From an uncultured Pseudanabaenaceae cyanobacterium (lineage in GTDB: Bacteria > Cyanobacteriota > Cyanobacteriia > PCC-9006 > JAAUQQ01), in NCBI GenBank assembly GCA_938015405.1, contig CALLPZ010000120.1, forward strand, positions 1 through 7,454: a stretch of 7,454 nucleotides of DNA, in the 5' to 3' direction. A program made the translations under genes and the position numbers. The notes beneath the pieces are model-generated. The model was not told the DNA's origin. It ran no database searches and was given only the letters and a program-made list of their open reading frames with translations. The stretch's first letter is position 1; every line of letters starts with the position of its first letter. Shown piece by piece: positions 1 to 5,976 of the stretch.

Positions 1-77
1 GAAACAAATCCCAACACTTACAGGAAACCCATACTAGTAAAGAGTCCTAGGATTCGATCAGTCTATTGAGATTGAAA

Positions 78-91
78 TTCTAGATCTAGAA
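78..91. promoter_or_regulatory. Perfect 14-bp palindrome, possible operator
   Basis: TTCTAGATCTAGAA is its own reverse complement over 14 bases. A TTGAAA hexamer ends at 77 and a TAAGAA hexamer lies at 95-100, so the palindrome would sit inside a 17-base spacer of a possible plus-strand promoter. That promoter is weak, since the -10 candidate matches TATAAT at only three positions. A second near-palindrome of the same length (42-55, one mismatched pair) is centred 36 bases upstream. A dimeric regulator site is an inference only. Confidence 0.3.
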
Positions 92-202
92 AAGTAAGAA
101 ACCAGGAGCAAAAGACAGCTCCAAGAGCAGAGTTAAGCAAATCTATCTTTATTGAACAATCGTTAAAATCATCTCGACAGAATGGCATTACTCCTTTCCT
201 AT

Positions 203-236
203 GCTTGTGCTCCTATTCACAGGCGCAAGCTGTGAA
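203..236 (+). other. Two mutually exclusive hairpins
   Basis: TTCACAG (216-222) pairs perfectly with CTGTGAA (230-236) around a 7-base loop. GCTTGTGC (203-210) can instead pair with GCGCAAGC (223-230), with one G-U wobble and a 12-base loop. The two structures both need base 230, and the loop of each contains an arm of the other. No U-run follows, so neither is an intrinsic terminator. It may be a leader-RNA structure or chance. Confidence 0.3.
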
Positions 237-312
237 ATCAGCTGAGGGCTCAACTTGTACGGGCCAACAGCGGGATTGAAAGGTTCAAGACTTCAGCTCA
301 GCAAGAGTCAAG

Positions 313-352
313 CCACGCCTCCAAACCACGCCTCCAAACCAGCACCTCCAAT
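313..352. repeat. Short tandem repeat, 13-bp unit
   Basis: CCACGCCTCCAAA occurs twice head to tail (313-325 and 326-338). A diverged third copy follows, CCAGCACCTCCAAT (339-352). The 13-base unit is not a multiple of three, so it is unlikely to encode a repeated peptide. It lies about 160 bases before the amidase start. Confidence 0.8.
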
Positions 353-514
353 CCACATCCCTATGACTTCGACACCGCATCCTCCTGAAAAGACTCACCG
401 TCACGAAGGTTGATACCCCATGGCAGGCAAAGCGAGTGGCCATCAAAATGACTGCAATTAAAGACTGGCGAAGCTTGGCCATAGTCTGCACTGTGACCTT
501 GGGGTGATGAACAA

Positions 515-1069
515 ATGAATCGAGTCGTATTCGATCCGGGCCACGGCGGCGTTGATCCCGGAGCAGTTTCAGGAACCGCGATTGAGAAGGATATTTCCCT
601 CGTCATTGCGCTAGCGGCAGCAGATCAGCTGGCGGCTCGGGATGACTTTTATGTGGAAGTGACCCGGGAAACAGACGTAGCCCTAGACCGCGAGCTCGGC
701 TTAGAGGAACGGGTTGACTTTAGCGATCGCCAAAGCGCAGACCTCTTTATCTCCGTCCATTGCAATGCCATGGCACCGGGTAGCCCAGCCAATGGTTTCG
801 AAGTGTTCCACTACTACAACAGTGGGGCAGGGAGCCAAGCAGCCTCTGATGTCTTCCAGGCCATTGAGAACAACATCCGAGAGATAGGGCCACGCTCAGT
901 CAAGGACGCAGGCTTCTACGTCATCAAGCACACCCAAGCCCCAGCCATTCTGGTGGAATGTGGATTTCTCACGTCCCAGCAGGACCGGCCGAACCTGGAA
1001 AGTGCTGCCTTTCAACAACGCTACGGAGAAGCGATCGCATCCGGCATTCTGCGCTACTTTGGGCTGTAG
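515..1069 (+). CDS. N-acetylmuramoyl-L-alanine amidase (Amidase_3 family), short form
   Basis: This 184-residue protein is almost exactly one Amidase_3 catalytic domain. Such zinc enzymes cut the amide bond between N-acetylmuramic acid and L-alanine in peptidoglycan. The motifs appear in order: DPGHGG with zinc ligand His10, Glu24 in EKD as the second ligand, TRETD (50-54), FISVHCNA with ligand His82, and VECGF with catalytic Glu148. All key residues are intact. ATG 515 is the start: an in-frame TGA at 494-496 lies only six codons upstream with no other start between, and GGGGTG (501-506) can serve as ribosome binding site. The protein therefore has no signal peptide, no AMIN domain and no wall-binding repeats, unlike the long AmiC-type amidases of filamentous cyanobacteria. 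How it would reach the wall is not visible. A hairpin follows the stop, so linkage to the permease gene 54 bases downstream is uncertain. Confidence 0.95.
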   Translation: MNRVVFDPGHGGVDPGAVSGTAIEKDISLVIALAAADQLAARDDFYVEVTRETDVALDRELGLEERVDFSDRQSADLFISVHCNAMAPGSPANGFEVFHYYNSGAGSQAASDVFQAIENNIREIGPRSVKDAGFYVIKHTQAPAILVECGFLTSQQDRPNLESAAFQQRYGEAIASGILRYFGL

Positions 1070-1100
1070 GCGAGCGTAACGGCAAGCGCTGGGCTCGCCT
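1068..1100 (+). other. Hairpin overlapping the amidase stop codon
   Basis: AGGCGAGC (1068-1075) pairs with GCTCGCCT (1093-1100) as an 8-bp GC-rich stem with a 17-base loop. The left arm begins inside the TAG stop. Only GTAAAAATCT follows and there is no T-run, so this is not a standard intrinsic terminator. It could protect an mRNA 3' end or reduce read-through into the permease gene. A smaller competing pairing is AGCG (1073-1076) with CGCT (1087-1090). Confidence 0.45.
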
Positions 1101-1123
1101 GTAAAAATCTGGTTTTCGAAACC

Positions 1124-2359
1124 ATGGTCGCCCTCCCCTCTCCTGCCACACTCCTACGCGGCCTCTCTCTAGCTTGGTCTCAGCTCTCCCACCAAAAAGT
1201 GAGGCTCGCCGTGGCCCTCCTAGGAGTGGGCTTCGCCAACATCTTGATGTTCACACAACTGGGGTTGCTCTCCGTTTTGTTTGACGGCGTCACCCTCGTG
1301 CATGAACAACTCAGCGGCGATCTGTACCTCGTCTCAGCCTATTCTCGCTTGCTGGGGCGGCGGAGCTTTCCCAATATCTACCTCTACCAAGCCGATGCCG
1401 TAGCGGGCGTCGCCCAGGCCAGCCCGCTCTATATGGGTGACCAGGACTGGGTTGACCCCGAAGACTTAATGGCAGAAGAGGATGCCCTGCCCGGTGCAGC
1501 CGAACGCAAGCAAAAGAAGTCTGGCGACTTATTTCCCAATCGCGTCAGGGTACTGGCCTTTAACCTAGAACGTCCCGTCCTCAACAACACTGAAGTTAAT
1601 CAACAGCTCGACAAGCTCAGTGCCCCGGATAGCATTCTATTCGACCGGATGGCCCAGCCGGGTTTAGGACCTGTGGTGGAACTTTATGGACGCGATCGCC
1701 AGGTCCAGTCCCTCCTCGCCAATCGCCGCGTCTACGTGGTCGGTCTCTTCAACCTCGGCAGTACCTTATTTGATAAGGGCAACGCCATTATGAGCGACTA
1801 CAACTATTCCCGCCGGAGTGGCCGTTCCCTAGACCAGGTGGGGGTCGGAATCTTGAGCCTGGAGCCCGGTGCTGACATCTTGGCGGTACAACAGCAGCTA
1901 GTTGCCACCCTACCGGACTCACTCAAGGTCTTAACCAAGGCCGAGCTGATGCAGGCGGAAAAGGATGGGCGATCGCGAGACCCCAGCGGTAAAGTCTTAG
2001 CCTTCGGTGCCGTCATGGGCTTTATCGTTGGTGTCATCGTGGTCTACCAAGTGCTCTACACCGATGTCACCGACCACTTACCGGAATACGCCACCCTCAA
2101 AGCCATGGGCTATTCCAATGGTCGGTTAATTGAAGTGGTGCTGTTTGAAGCCATTTTGTTAGCTCTCCTGGGCTTTGTGCCTGGTTGTGGCGCCTCGGTG
2201 GGCGTCTACAAACTACTCACCTGGCTGACTAAAATCCCCGTATCTATGCAGTTTGGCGTGGCCTCCCAAGTCTTCCTGCTCACTGTTGCCATGTGCATGT
2301 TCTCTGGCATCATCGCCATGCGAAAACTCTCCAAGGCAGATCCAGCAGACATTTTTTAA
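1124..2359 (+). CDS. devC: DevC-family ABC exporter permease subunit
   Basis: This 411-residue inner-membrane protein belongs to the DevC branch of FtsX-like permeases. In Nostoc/Anabaena, DevC works with the ATPase DevA, the adaptor DevB and outer-membrane TolC to export heterocyst envelope glycolipids; paralogues in other cyanobacteria have other or unknown cargo. Evidence is an N-terminal membrane segment (about 27-52), a periplasmic region (about 55-285), and a C-terminal block with segments near 291-311, 335-365 and 379-399. Hallmarks are YTDVTDHLPEYATLKAMGY (312-330), a conserved PG (353-354) and the RKL..ADPADIF tail (400-411). Residues about 111-138 form an acidic then basic stretch (PEDLMAEEDAL, ERKQKK) that looks like an insertion and explains why the protein is slightly longer than usual. 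No devA or devB lies beside it here, so it may pair with subunits encoded elsewhere. No clear Shine-Dalgarno precedes ATG 1124. The cargo cannot be inferred. Confidence 0.93.
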   Translation: MVALPSPATLLRGLSLAWSQLSHQKVRLAVALLGVGFANILMFTQLGLLSVLFDGVTLVHEQLSGDLYLVSAYSRLLGRRSFPNIYLYQADAVAGVAQASPLYMGDQDWVDPEDLMAEEDALPGAAERKQKKSGDLFPNRVRVLAFNLERPVLNNTEVNQQLDKLSAPDSILFDRMAQPGLGPVVELYGRDRQVQSLLANRRVYVVGLFNLGSTLFDKGNAIMSDYNYSRRSGRSLDQVGVGILSLEPGADILAVQQQLVATLPDSLKVLTKAELMQAEKDGRSRDPSGKVLAFGAVMGFIVGVIVVYQVLYTDVTDHLPEYATLKAMGYSNGRLIEVVLFEAILLALLGFVPGCGASVGVYKLLTWLTKIPVSMQFGVASQVFLLTVAMCMFSGIIAMRKLSKADPADIF

Positions 2360-2490
2360 GTATGTCGAGGTAAGCAAGTCTTATTCGACACAAAATTGTA
2401 GATTTTCGCAGAATATCTTCAACTTTAAGCCAGGAATGTTACTTTTTCAGCCCTTACAATGGCTTCTAGTGATCGCCGTCGTGGAGGCTT
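2360..2490 (+). promoter_or_regulatory. Spacer with possible promoter for the GAF gene
   Basis: This 131-base, AT-rich gap follows the permease stop. It starts with a weak inverted repeat, TGTCGA (2363-2368) and TCGACA (2385-2390), with no T-run. TACAAT at 2455-2460 is a reasonable -10 hexamer, but I find no -35 match at the right distance. GGAGG (2483-2487) is the ribosome binding site of the next gene. Its own promoter is plausible but unproven. Confidence 0.35.
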
Positions 2491-3051
2491 ATGGAAGCTC
2501 ACTTACCCCAATTCCCATCTGCATTCCAGACCGATCTTTCAGAGGCTTCTTCTAGCTCGGGGGATGTGGGCTTACAGCGAATGGCCAAACGCCTTACGAC
2601 CAAGCTGTCTCAAGATGCCCTCGTTCAACAAGTCACATCCCAATTGCGTCGCGATTTGGATGTAGACCGTATCGCGCTTTATCACTTCTATCGACAGTGG
2701 GAAGGGCAAGTTACCTTCGAAGCACTCAGAGATGAGTCCCTATCAATTCTGGGCATGACGGGCGCAAGTGAGTGCTTCAATCAGGACTATGCCCAAATGT
2801 ATTTGGAAGGCCGAGTTAAGGCATCCCCAGACATCCAGAAAGAGGATATCCACGACTGTCATCGCGAGTTCCTTGAAAGTATCCAGGTCAAAGCCAATCT
2901 CGTGGTCCCGATCTTGACCAGCCAAGGCCTTTGGGGACTCTTTGCGGCACACCACACCGCACCACGCAATTGGAGTCCAGCAGATATCGAAGCGATGCAA
3001 GCCGGAGCCCAACAGCTAGCCACTGCACCCAGCATTGCCAAAGGTGTATAG
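2491..3051 (+). CDS. Stand-alone GAF-domain protein, cyanobacteriochrome-like
   Basis: This 186-residue soluble protein consists of a short helical lead-in (about 28-55) and a single GAF domain (about 40-180). The domain resembles the bilin-binding GAF modules of cyanobacteriochromes: DVDRIALYHF (57-66), EAL (77-79), CF (95-96), GRVKASPDI (107-115), CH (123-124), VKANLVVPIL (133-142), LWGLFAAHH (147-155). Cys123 followed by His124 matches the canonical chromophore cysteine, and Cys95 sits where the second cysteine of DXCF types lies, though the Asp of that motif is Ser93 here. No kinase, GGDEF, chemotaxis or DNA-binding domain is attached. An in-frame TGA at 2470-2472 bounds the start. GGAGG is only 3 bases from ATG 2491, so ATG 2581 is an alternative, but it would clip the lead-in helix. 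The gene ends in its own strong terminator. It may bind a bilin and signal to a partner, or be a GAF that binds another ligand. Confidence 0.88.
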   Translation: MEAHLPQFPSAFQTDLSEASSSSGDVGLQRMAKRLTTKLSQDALVQQVTSQLRRDLDVDRIALYHFYRQWEGQVTFEALRDESLSILGMTGASECFNQDYAQMYLEGRVKASPDIQKEDIHDCHREFLESIQVKANLVVPILTSQGLWGLFAAHHTAPRNWSPADIEAMQAGAQQLATAPSIAKGV

Positions 3052-3102
3052 AAACCCAGAGCGATAGGGCAATTAACAAGACCAATCTAGCGAAGATCAC
3101 AG

Positions 3103-3136
3103 ACTCCCCTAAGTTTGAAAACTTAGGGGAGTTTTT
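3103..3136 (+). terminator. Strong rho-independent terminator of the GAF gene
   Basis: ACTCCCCTAAGTT (3103-3115) pairs perfectly with AACTTAGGGGAGT (3120-3132) around a TGAA loop, giving a 13-bp stem. The run of T at 3132-3136 follows directly. It lies 52 bases after the GAF stop codon and reads on the plus strand. This isolates the GAF gene from the oxygenase gene downstream. Confidence 0.92.
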
Positions 3137-3392
3137 GTATCTCCCTAAAAATTTAAAACTTCAAGAAGCATCAAGCAAACAACATCTTAAGAAACCCCAG
3201 AAATCAGCTCAAAACGCTCTATTCACGGAAATAAAGCTCACGGAGAAACGAAGTAGTCATTGCGACTCAAAAAGACGAAATTCAATGATGTTCTAGACAG
3301 GCTAGATCACAATTCCGGTCATCCCAAGAGGCAGAAGTAAGAAGGGACAAACTCAACACCAAGCTTCACATCCATCCGTATCAGGTAGACCA
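3137..3392. other. Intergenic spacer before the oxygenase gene
   Basis: These 256 AT-rich bases separate the terminator from the next start. CTCCCTAA (3141-3148) could pair, with one bulged G, with TTAGGGGAG (3123-3131) from the terminator's right arm. Near 3291-3308 there are two CTAG tetramers. TTGCGA at 3260-3265 is a possible -35, but the hexamer 17 bases on (CAATGA) is a poor -10. AGGT at 3383-3386 may be the ribosome binding site of the next gene. I found no convincing gene here. Confidence 0.5.
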
Positions 3393-4325
3393 ATGGAAGT
3401 CTTTCGCAACTGGACTGACGAACATCGTCAGCAATTCCGTAAAGGAAATATTGCAGTCCAGCATCGCCTCAGCGAAACGGGATTATTCACCGATGCAGCC
3501 CTCGCTGAGCTCCTAGATCGCCATCCAGCCCACAAGCTAGATGTGATGACCATGGGCAGTCCCGAAGGTCCCTATCCCAATGCCCTCCAGGATGGTGATC
3601 CACGCGGCTGCTCCGGCAAGGTCTTGATTGAAGCAGCTAAGGCTGGACGGCTCTGGATTAACGTGCGCGAAGCTATGAACCTCTATCCAGAATACCAACG
3701 GGTACTGGATATGATGTATGGCGAAATCTCATCCCGCACGGGCATTCGCCGCTTCAATGCCAAAGGCGGTATTCTCATTTCTTCTCCCACGGCAGTTGTG
3801 CCTTACCACTGCGATGCCAAGGAAACGATCCTCTGGCACATTCGCGGCAAGAAGCGCTTCTACGCCTATCCCGCCACAAGACAATATCTCCCCGATGCGG
3901 GCTATGAAGCCGTGGTACTGCGGGAGCGAGATGAAGATTTGCCCTATTCTCCTAGTTTTGAGAATGGTGCAGAGATCTTCGATTTAGAGCCCGATCAAAT
4001 GGTCTCCTGGCCCCTCAACGCTCCCCACCGCGTGGAGAATCAAACCTACTGCGTCTCCATCACCACAGAGTTCAGCACCTTTGCCAGTGCCTTCAAGAAC
4101 TCGGTCACGGTGACCAATGGGTTGATGCGCCGCAAGCTGGGGATGAATCCCAGTTGGTATCGCGATTCCCTACCAGCCAAAGCGGTAAAGTTTGCCGTGG
4201 GACGGGTGCTAATGAAGACCAATCTCTATGAGCAAAGCCTGCGGGATTCCTTTATGACCTTTAAAGTAGACCGCGAGCAGCCCGGCTATATCGTCAATAT
4301 TGAGCCAGTGCTGCGGCATTTTTAG
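3393..4325 (+). CDS. Cupin-like / JmjC-type Fe(II)/2-oxoglutarate oxygenase candidate
   Basis: This 310-residue soluble protein has the marks of the JmjC/cupin_8 fold. The iron-binding triad is visible as His139 and Asp141 in YHCDAKETILWHIRGKKRFY and His212 in NAPHRVEN. GKK (152-154) occupies the stretch that in FIH-like enzymes follows the HxD strand. These residues are consistent with 2-oxoglutarate-dependent hydroxylation, but the substrate cannot be told from sequence; relatives act on protein side chains, RNA or small molecules. The N-terminal 110 residues are helical and have no motif I recognise, and the C-terminal part (about 230-310) is also helical and basic. There is no signal peptide or membrane segment. 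ATG 3393 has a weak AGGT at suitable spacing. The gene converges with the CrtISO-like gene, with 10 bases between the stops and no visible terminator. Database names such as transcriptional regulator for such proteins would be weakly grounded. Confidence 0.85.
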   Translation: MEVFRNWTDEHRQQFRKGNIAVQHRLSETGLFTDAALAELLDRHPAHKLDVMTMGSPEGPYPNALQDGDPRGCSGKVLIEAAKAGRLWINVREAMNLYPEYQRVLDMMYGEISSRTGIRRFNAKGGILISSPTAVVPYHCDAKETILWHIRGKKRFYAYPATRQYLPDAGYEAVVLRERDEDLPYSPSFENGAEIFDLEPDQMVSWPLNAPHRVENQTYCVSITTEFSTFASAFKNSVTVTNGLMRRKLGMNPSWYRDSLPAKAVKFAVGRVLMKTNLYEQSLRDSFMTFKVDREQPGYIVNIEPVLRHF

Positions 4326-4335
4326 CACCCAGGAG

Positions 4336-5868
4336 TCACAGCCCCAGTTGCTGAAGCATCTCTAGGTGTTTAGAGACTGGGGCGATCCCATGGGCCGCTA
4401 CCATCCCACTCGCTGCCACCGCAGGCAGTCCAATCCCTGGAAACGTGGAATCGCCACAGCAGTAAAAGCCCTTCAACGGCGTGGCCGGAAAGGGAAACAT
4501 CGCCTTGCCCGCTGCCAGGGCAGGGCCATAGCTGCCCTGATGTCGCCGCAGAAAACGTCCATGGGTTAGGGGCGTACCGACCAAAGTGACTTCAGCGCGA
4601 TCGCGAATATCAGGAATCACCCGTTCCAGCGCCTGCCACATGCACTGCGATCGCTCAACCTTCAACTGCTGGTAGGCATCACTCTTTCGATCCAGTCCTC
4701 GCCAAATTTCAAAGGGCTCATTCCCCGGCGTATAAACATGAATCGTATGTTTGCCCGACGGAGCCAGGCTCGGATCCAGCAGCGACGGTATGGAAATCAG
4801 GACCACATTTTGTGGCGCAGTAATGCCCAGCTCCCAGTCATTCACGCAGATATAGTGACAGGCCAAGTTGTCTGGCAGGCCAACTGCATCAATGCCGAGA
4901 TGCAAATGCATAAAGCTATCGCACCCCGGCGTGGCTTGGCGCTCCTGGACAAAGGCATCAGGCACCGCCCCCTCGGGCAAAAGCTTGAGCATGTCCCAGA
5001 CTGAAGCATTGGCGACAACGGCAGTACTCGCCCGCAACGCCTCACCATTGCGCAGGCGAACCCCCACGGCTTGTCCGTTCTCCACCAGCACTTGCTCAAC
5101 ATGAGCTGAGAGGCGAACCTCTCCGCCTCGCTTTTCAATGCCCCGCACAAAGGCATCCACTAGGGCAGCACTGCCTCCCACGGGATAGTCCAGCTGAACG
5201 TTAGGACGGTACCAATCGGCAAACATAAAGGAAACCGCTGCTGCACTGGTCTCCTCCGCCGGTAAACCCGAAAGTAAGAAGCTGAGCAGTTGCAGCCAGT
5301 TGCGAATAAAGGGATCGGTGACGACCTGATCCATTAAGTCTCCAAAGGGTCCAGTGAGTTTGGGGATCGCAGGAAGATGCTTCAGCAACTGAGGTAAGCT
5401 ACGGCCCACGGTTTGGACTGCGCCTAGGTTAGGGCGAAGGTTGGCAACAGGGAGGGCGATCGCCGCCTTAGAATAGGGCTCCATAAAATCCTGTAGCCTC
5501 CGCCACTCCACCACAGCCTCTGGGCCCCGTAGCCGCTCCAAGACAAGGGCAAACTGTTCTGCTCCAACCTGGGTATCAAACTCGCCCTCGGGCAATAAAC
5601 AGCCCCAGGTGTCGTAGTTCACCCAATCCACATCCTCACCAATGGCATCCAAGACCTGGCGCAATGGATTGGGCGAAGGACTATAGGACAAGCCGGAATA
5701 GAGCGATGGGCCGGAATCAAATCGAAAGCCACCTCGCTCAAAGCCATGGGCTGCTCCCCCAGCCAGACTATGGCTCTCGCAAACCGTGACCTGGTAGCCA
5801 TAGCGAGCCAGCAATGCAGCACAGCTCAGGCCACCGATGCCGCTACCAACAACGATGATGTCGGTCAT
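4336..5868 (-). CDS. CrtISO/phytoene-desaturase-like FAD oxidoreductase
   Basis: This 510-residue protein spans the usual length of the CrtI/CrtISO/CrtO family. The N terminus has a dinucleotide-binding fold, VVGSGIGGLS (6-15), ending in Glu31, which would hold the FAD ribose. It continues with the family signature AGGAAHGFERGGFRFDSGPS. The C terminus carries the second FAD motif, CCGDSTFPGIGLPAVAASG (about 470-488). Well-studied relatives isomerise, desaturate or oxidise carotenoids and act at membranes. This sequence reads closer to the CrtISO-like, plant-plastid-shared paralogues than to classic CrtI, and no other carotenoid gene is nearby, so the substrate is open. The start at 5868 gives the fold its normal N terminus (MTDIIVVGSG); no Shine-Dalgarno is evident. 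The 15-bp repeat array lies just upstream. Three HIP1 octamers lie within the gene. Family assignment is firm, exact activity is not. Confidence 0.92.
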   Translation of the reverse strand: MTDIIVVGSGIGGLSCAALLARYGYQVTVCESHSLAGGAAHGFERGGFRFDSGPSLYSGLSYSPSPNPLRQVLDAIGEDVDWVNYDTWGCLLPEGEFDTQVGAEQFALVLERLRGPEAVVEWRRLQDFMEPYSKAAIALPVANLRPNLGAVQTVGRSLPQLLKHLPAIPKLTGPFGDLMDQVVTDPFIRNWLQLLSFLLSGLPAEETSAAAVSFMFADWYRPNVQLDYPVGGSAALVDAFVRGIEKRGGEVRLSAHVEQVLVENGQAVGVRLRNGEALRASTAVVANASVWDMLKLLPEGAVPDAFVQERQATPGCDSFMHLHLGIDAVGLPDNLACHYICVNDWELGITAPQNVVLISIPSLLDPSLAPSGKHTIHVYTPGNEPFEIWRGLDRKSDAYQQLKVERSQCMWQALERVIPDIRDRAEVTLVGTPLTHGRFLRRHQGSYGPALAAGKAMFPFPATPLKGFYCCGDSTFPGIGLPAVAASGMVAAHGIAPVSKHLEMLQQLGL

Positions 5869-5914
5869 GAAATCAACAAAGCTTGTGAGGGTGGGTTATT
5901 AGAAATTTGATGAT

Positions 5915-5974
5915 GCTCAACTGGCTAATGCTCAACTGGCCAATGCCCAGCCAGACAATGCCCAGCTAGCCAAG
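5915..5974. repeat. Four-copy 15-bp tandem repeat upstream of the oxidoreductase
   Basis: Four contiguous 15-base units run from 5915 to 5974: GCTCAACTGGCTAAT, GCTCAACTGGCCAAT, GCCCAGCCAGACAAT, GCCCAGCTAGCCAAG. Units 1 and 2 differ at one base; units 3 and 4 at three. On the plus strand one frame reads AQLAN AQLAN AQPDN AQLAK, the style of a pentapeptide-repeat protein. That frame is bounded by TAG (5901-5903) and TAG (5978-5980) and has no start codon, so no protein is called. On the minus strand the array fills most of the gap between the RHH-like gene and the oxidoreductase. Confidence 0.9.
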
Positions 5975-5976
5975 AC

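Larger units (their letters stand above)
1..514. other. Non-coding leader region with palindromes and short repeats
   Basis: I see no convincing gene in this stretch. Open frames on both strands are short, unlike any protein family I know, and lie across the repeats. The first part (about 1-200) is AT-rich and holds four CTAG tetramers within 60 bases, two of them inside a perfect 14-bp palindrome. The middle holds two overlapping hairpins (203-236), and 313-352 holds a short tandem repeat. No intrinsic terminator, tRNA or other RNA gene is recognisable. The region could be the 5' control region of the amidase, an intergenic spacer, or the site of an unrecognised small RNA. Confidence 0.6.

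Noticed and set aside
270..300. GGTTCAAGAC near 282, like a tRNA T-loop
   Set aside because: The flanking T-stem does not pair (A-C and A-A mismatches), and no acceptor or anticodon arm is found on either strand.
361..606. Minus-strand open frame of 81 residues overlapping the amidase start
   Set aside because: It has no recognisable domain, crosses the start of a well-supported gene on the other strand, and looks like a chance frame.
2253..2555. Plus-strand open frame bridging the permease end and the GAF start
   Set aside because: It overlaps the conserved DevC C terminus in another frame and shows no family features, so it does not indicate a frameshifted gene.
2931..3296. Plus-strand open frame running through the terminator
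   Set aside because: It overlaps the GAF core, reads through a strong hairpin, and its product is low-complexity and Ser/Lys-rich with no domain.
4326..4335. Possible shared bidirectional terminator between convergent genes
   Set aside because: The 10-base gap and its flanks contain no inverted repeat with a T-run.
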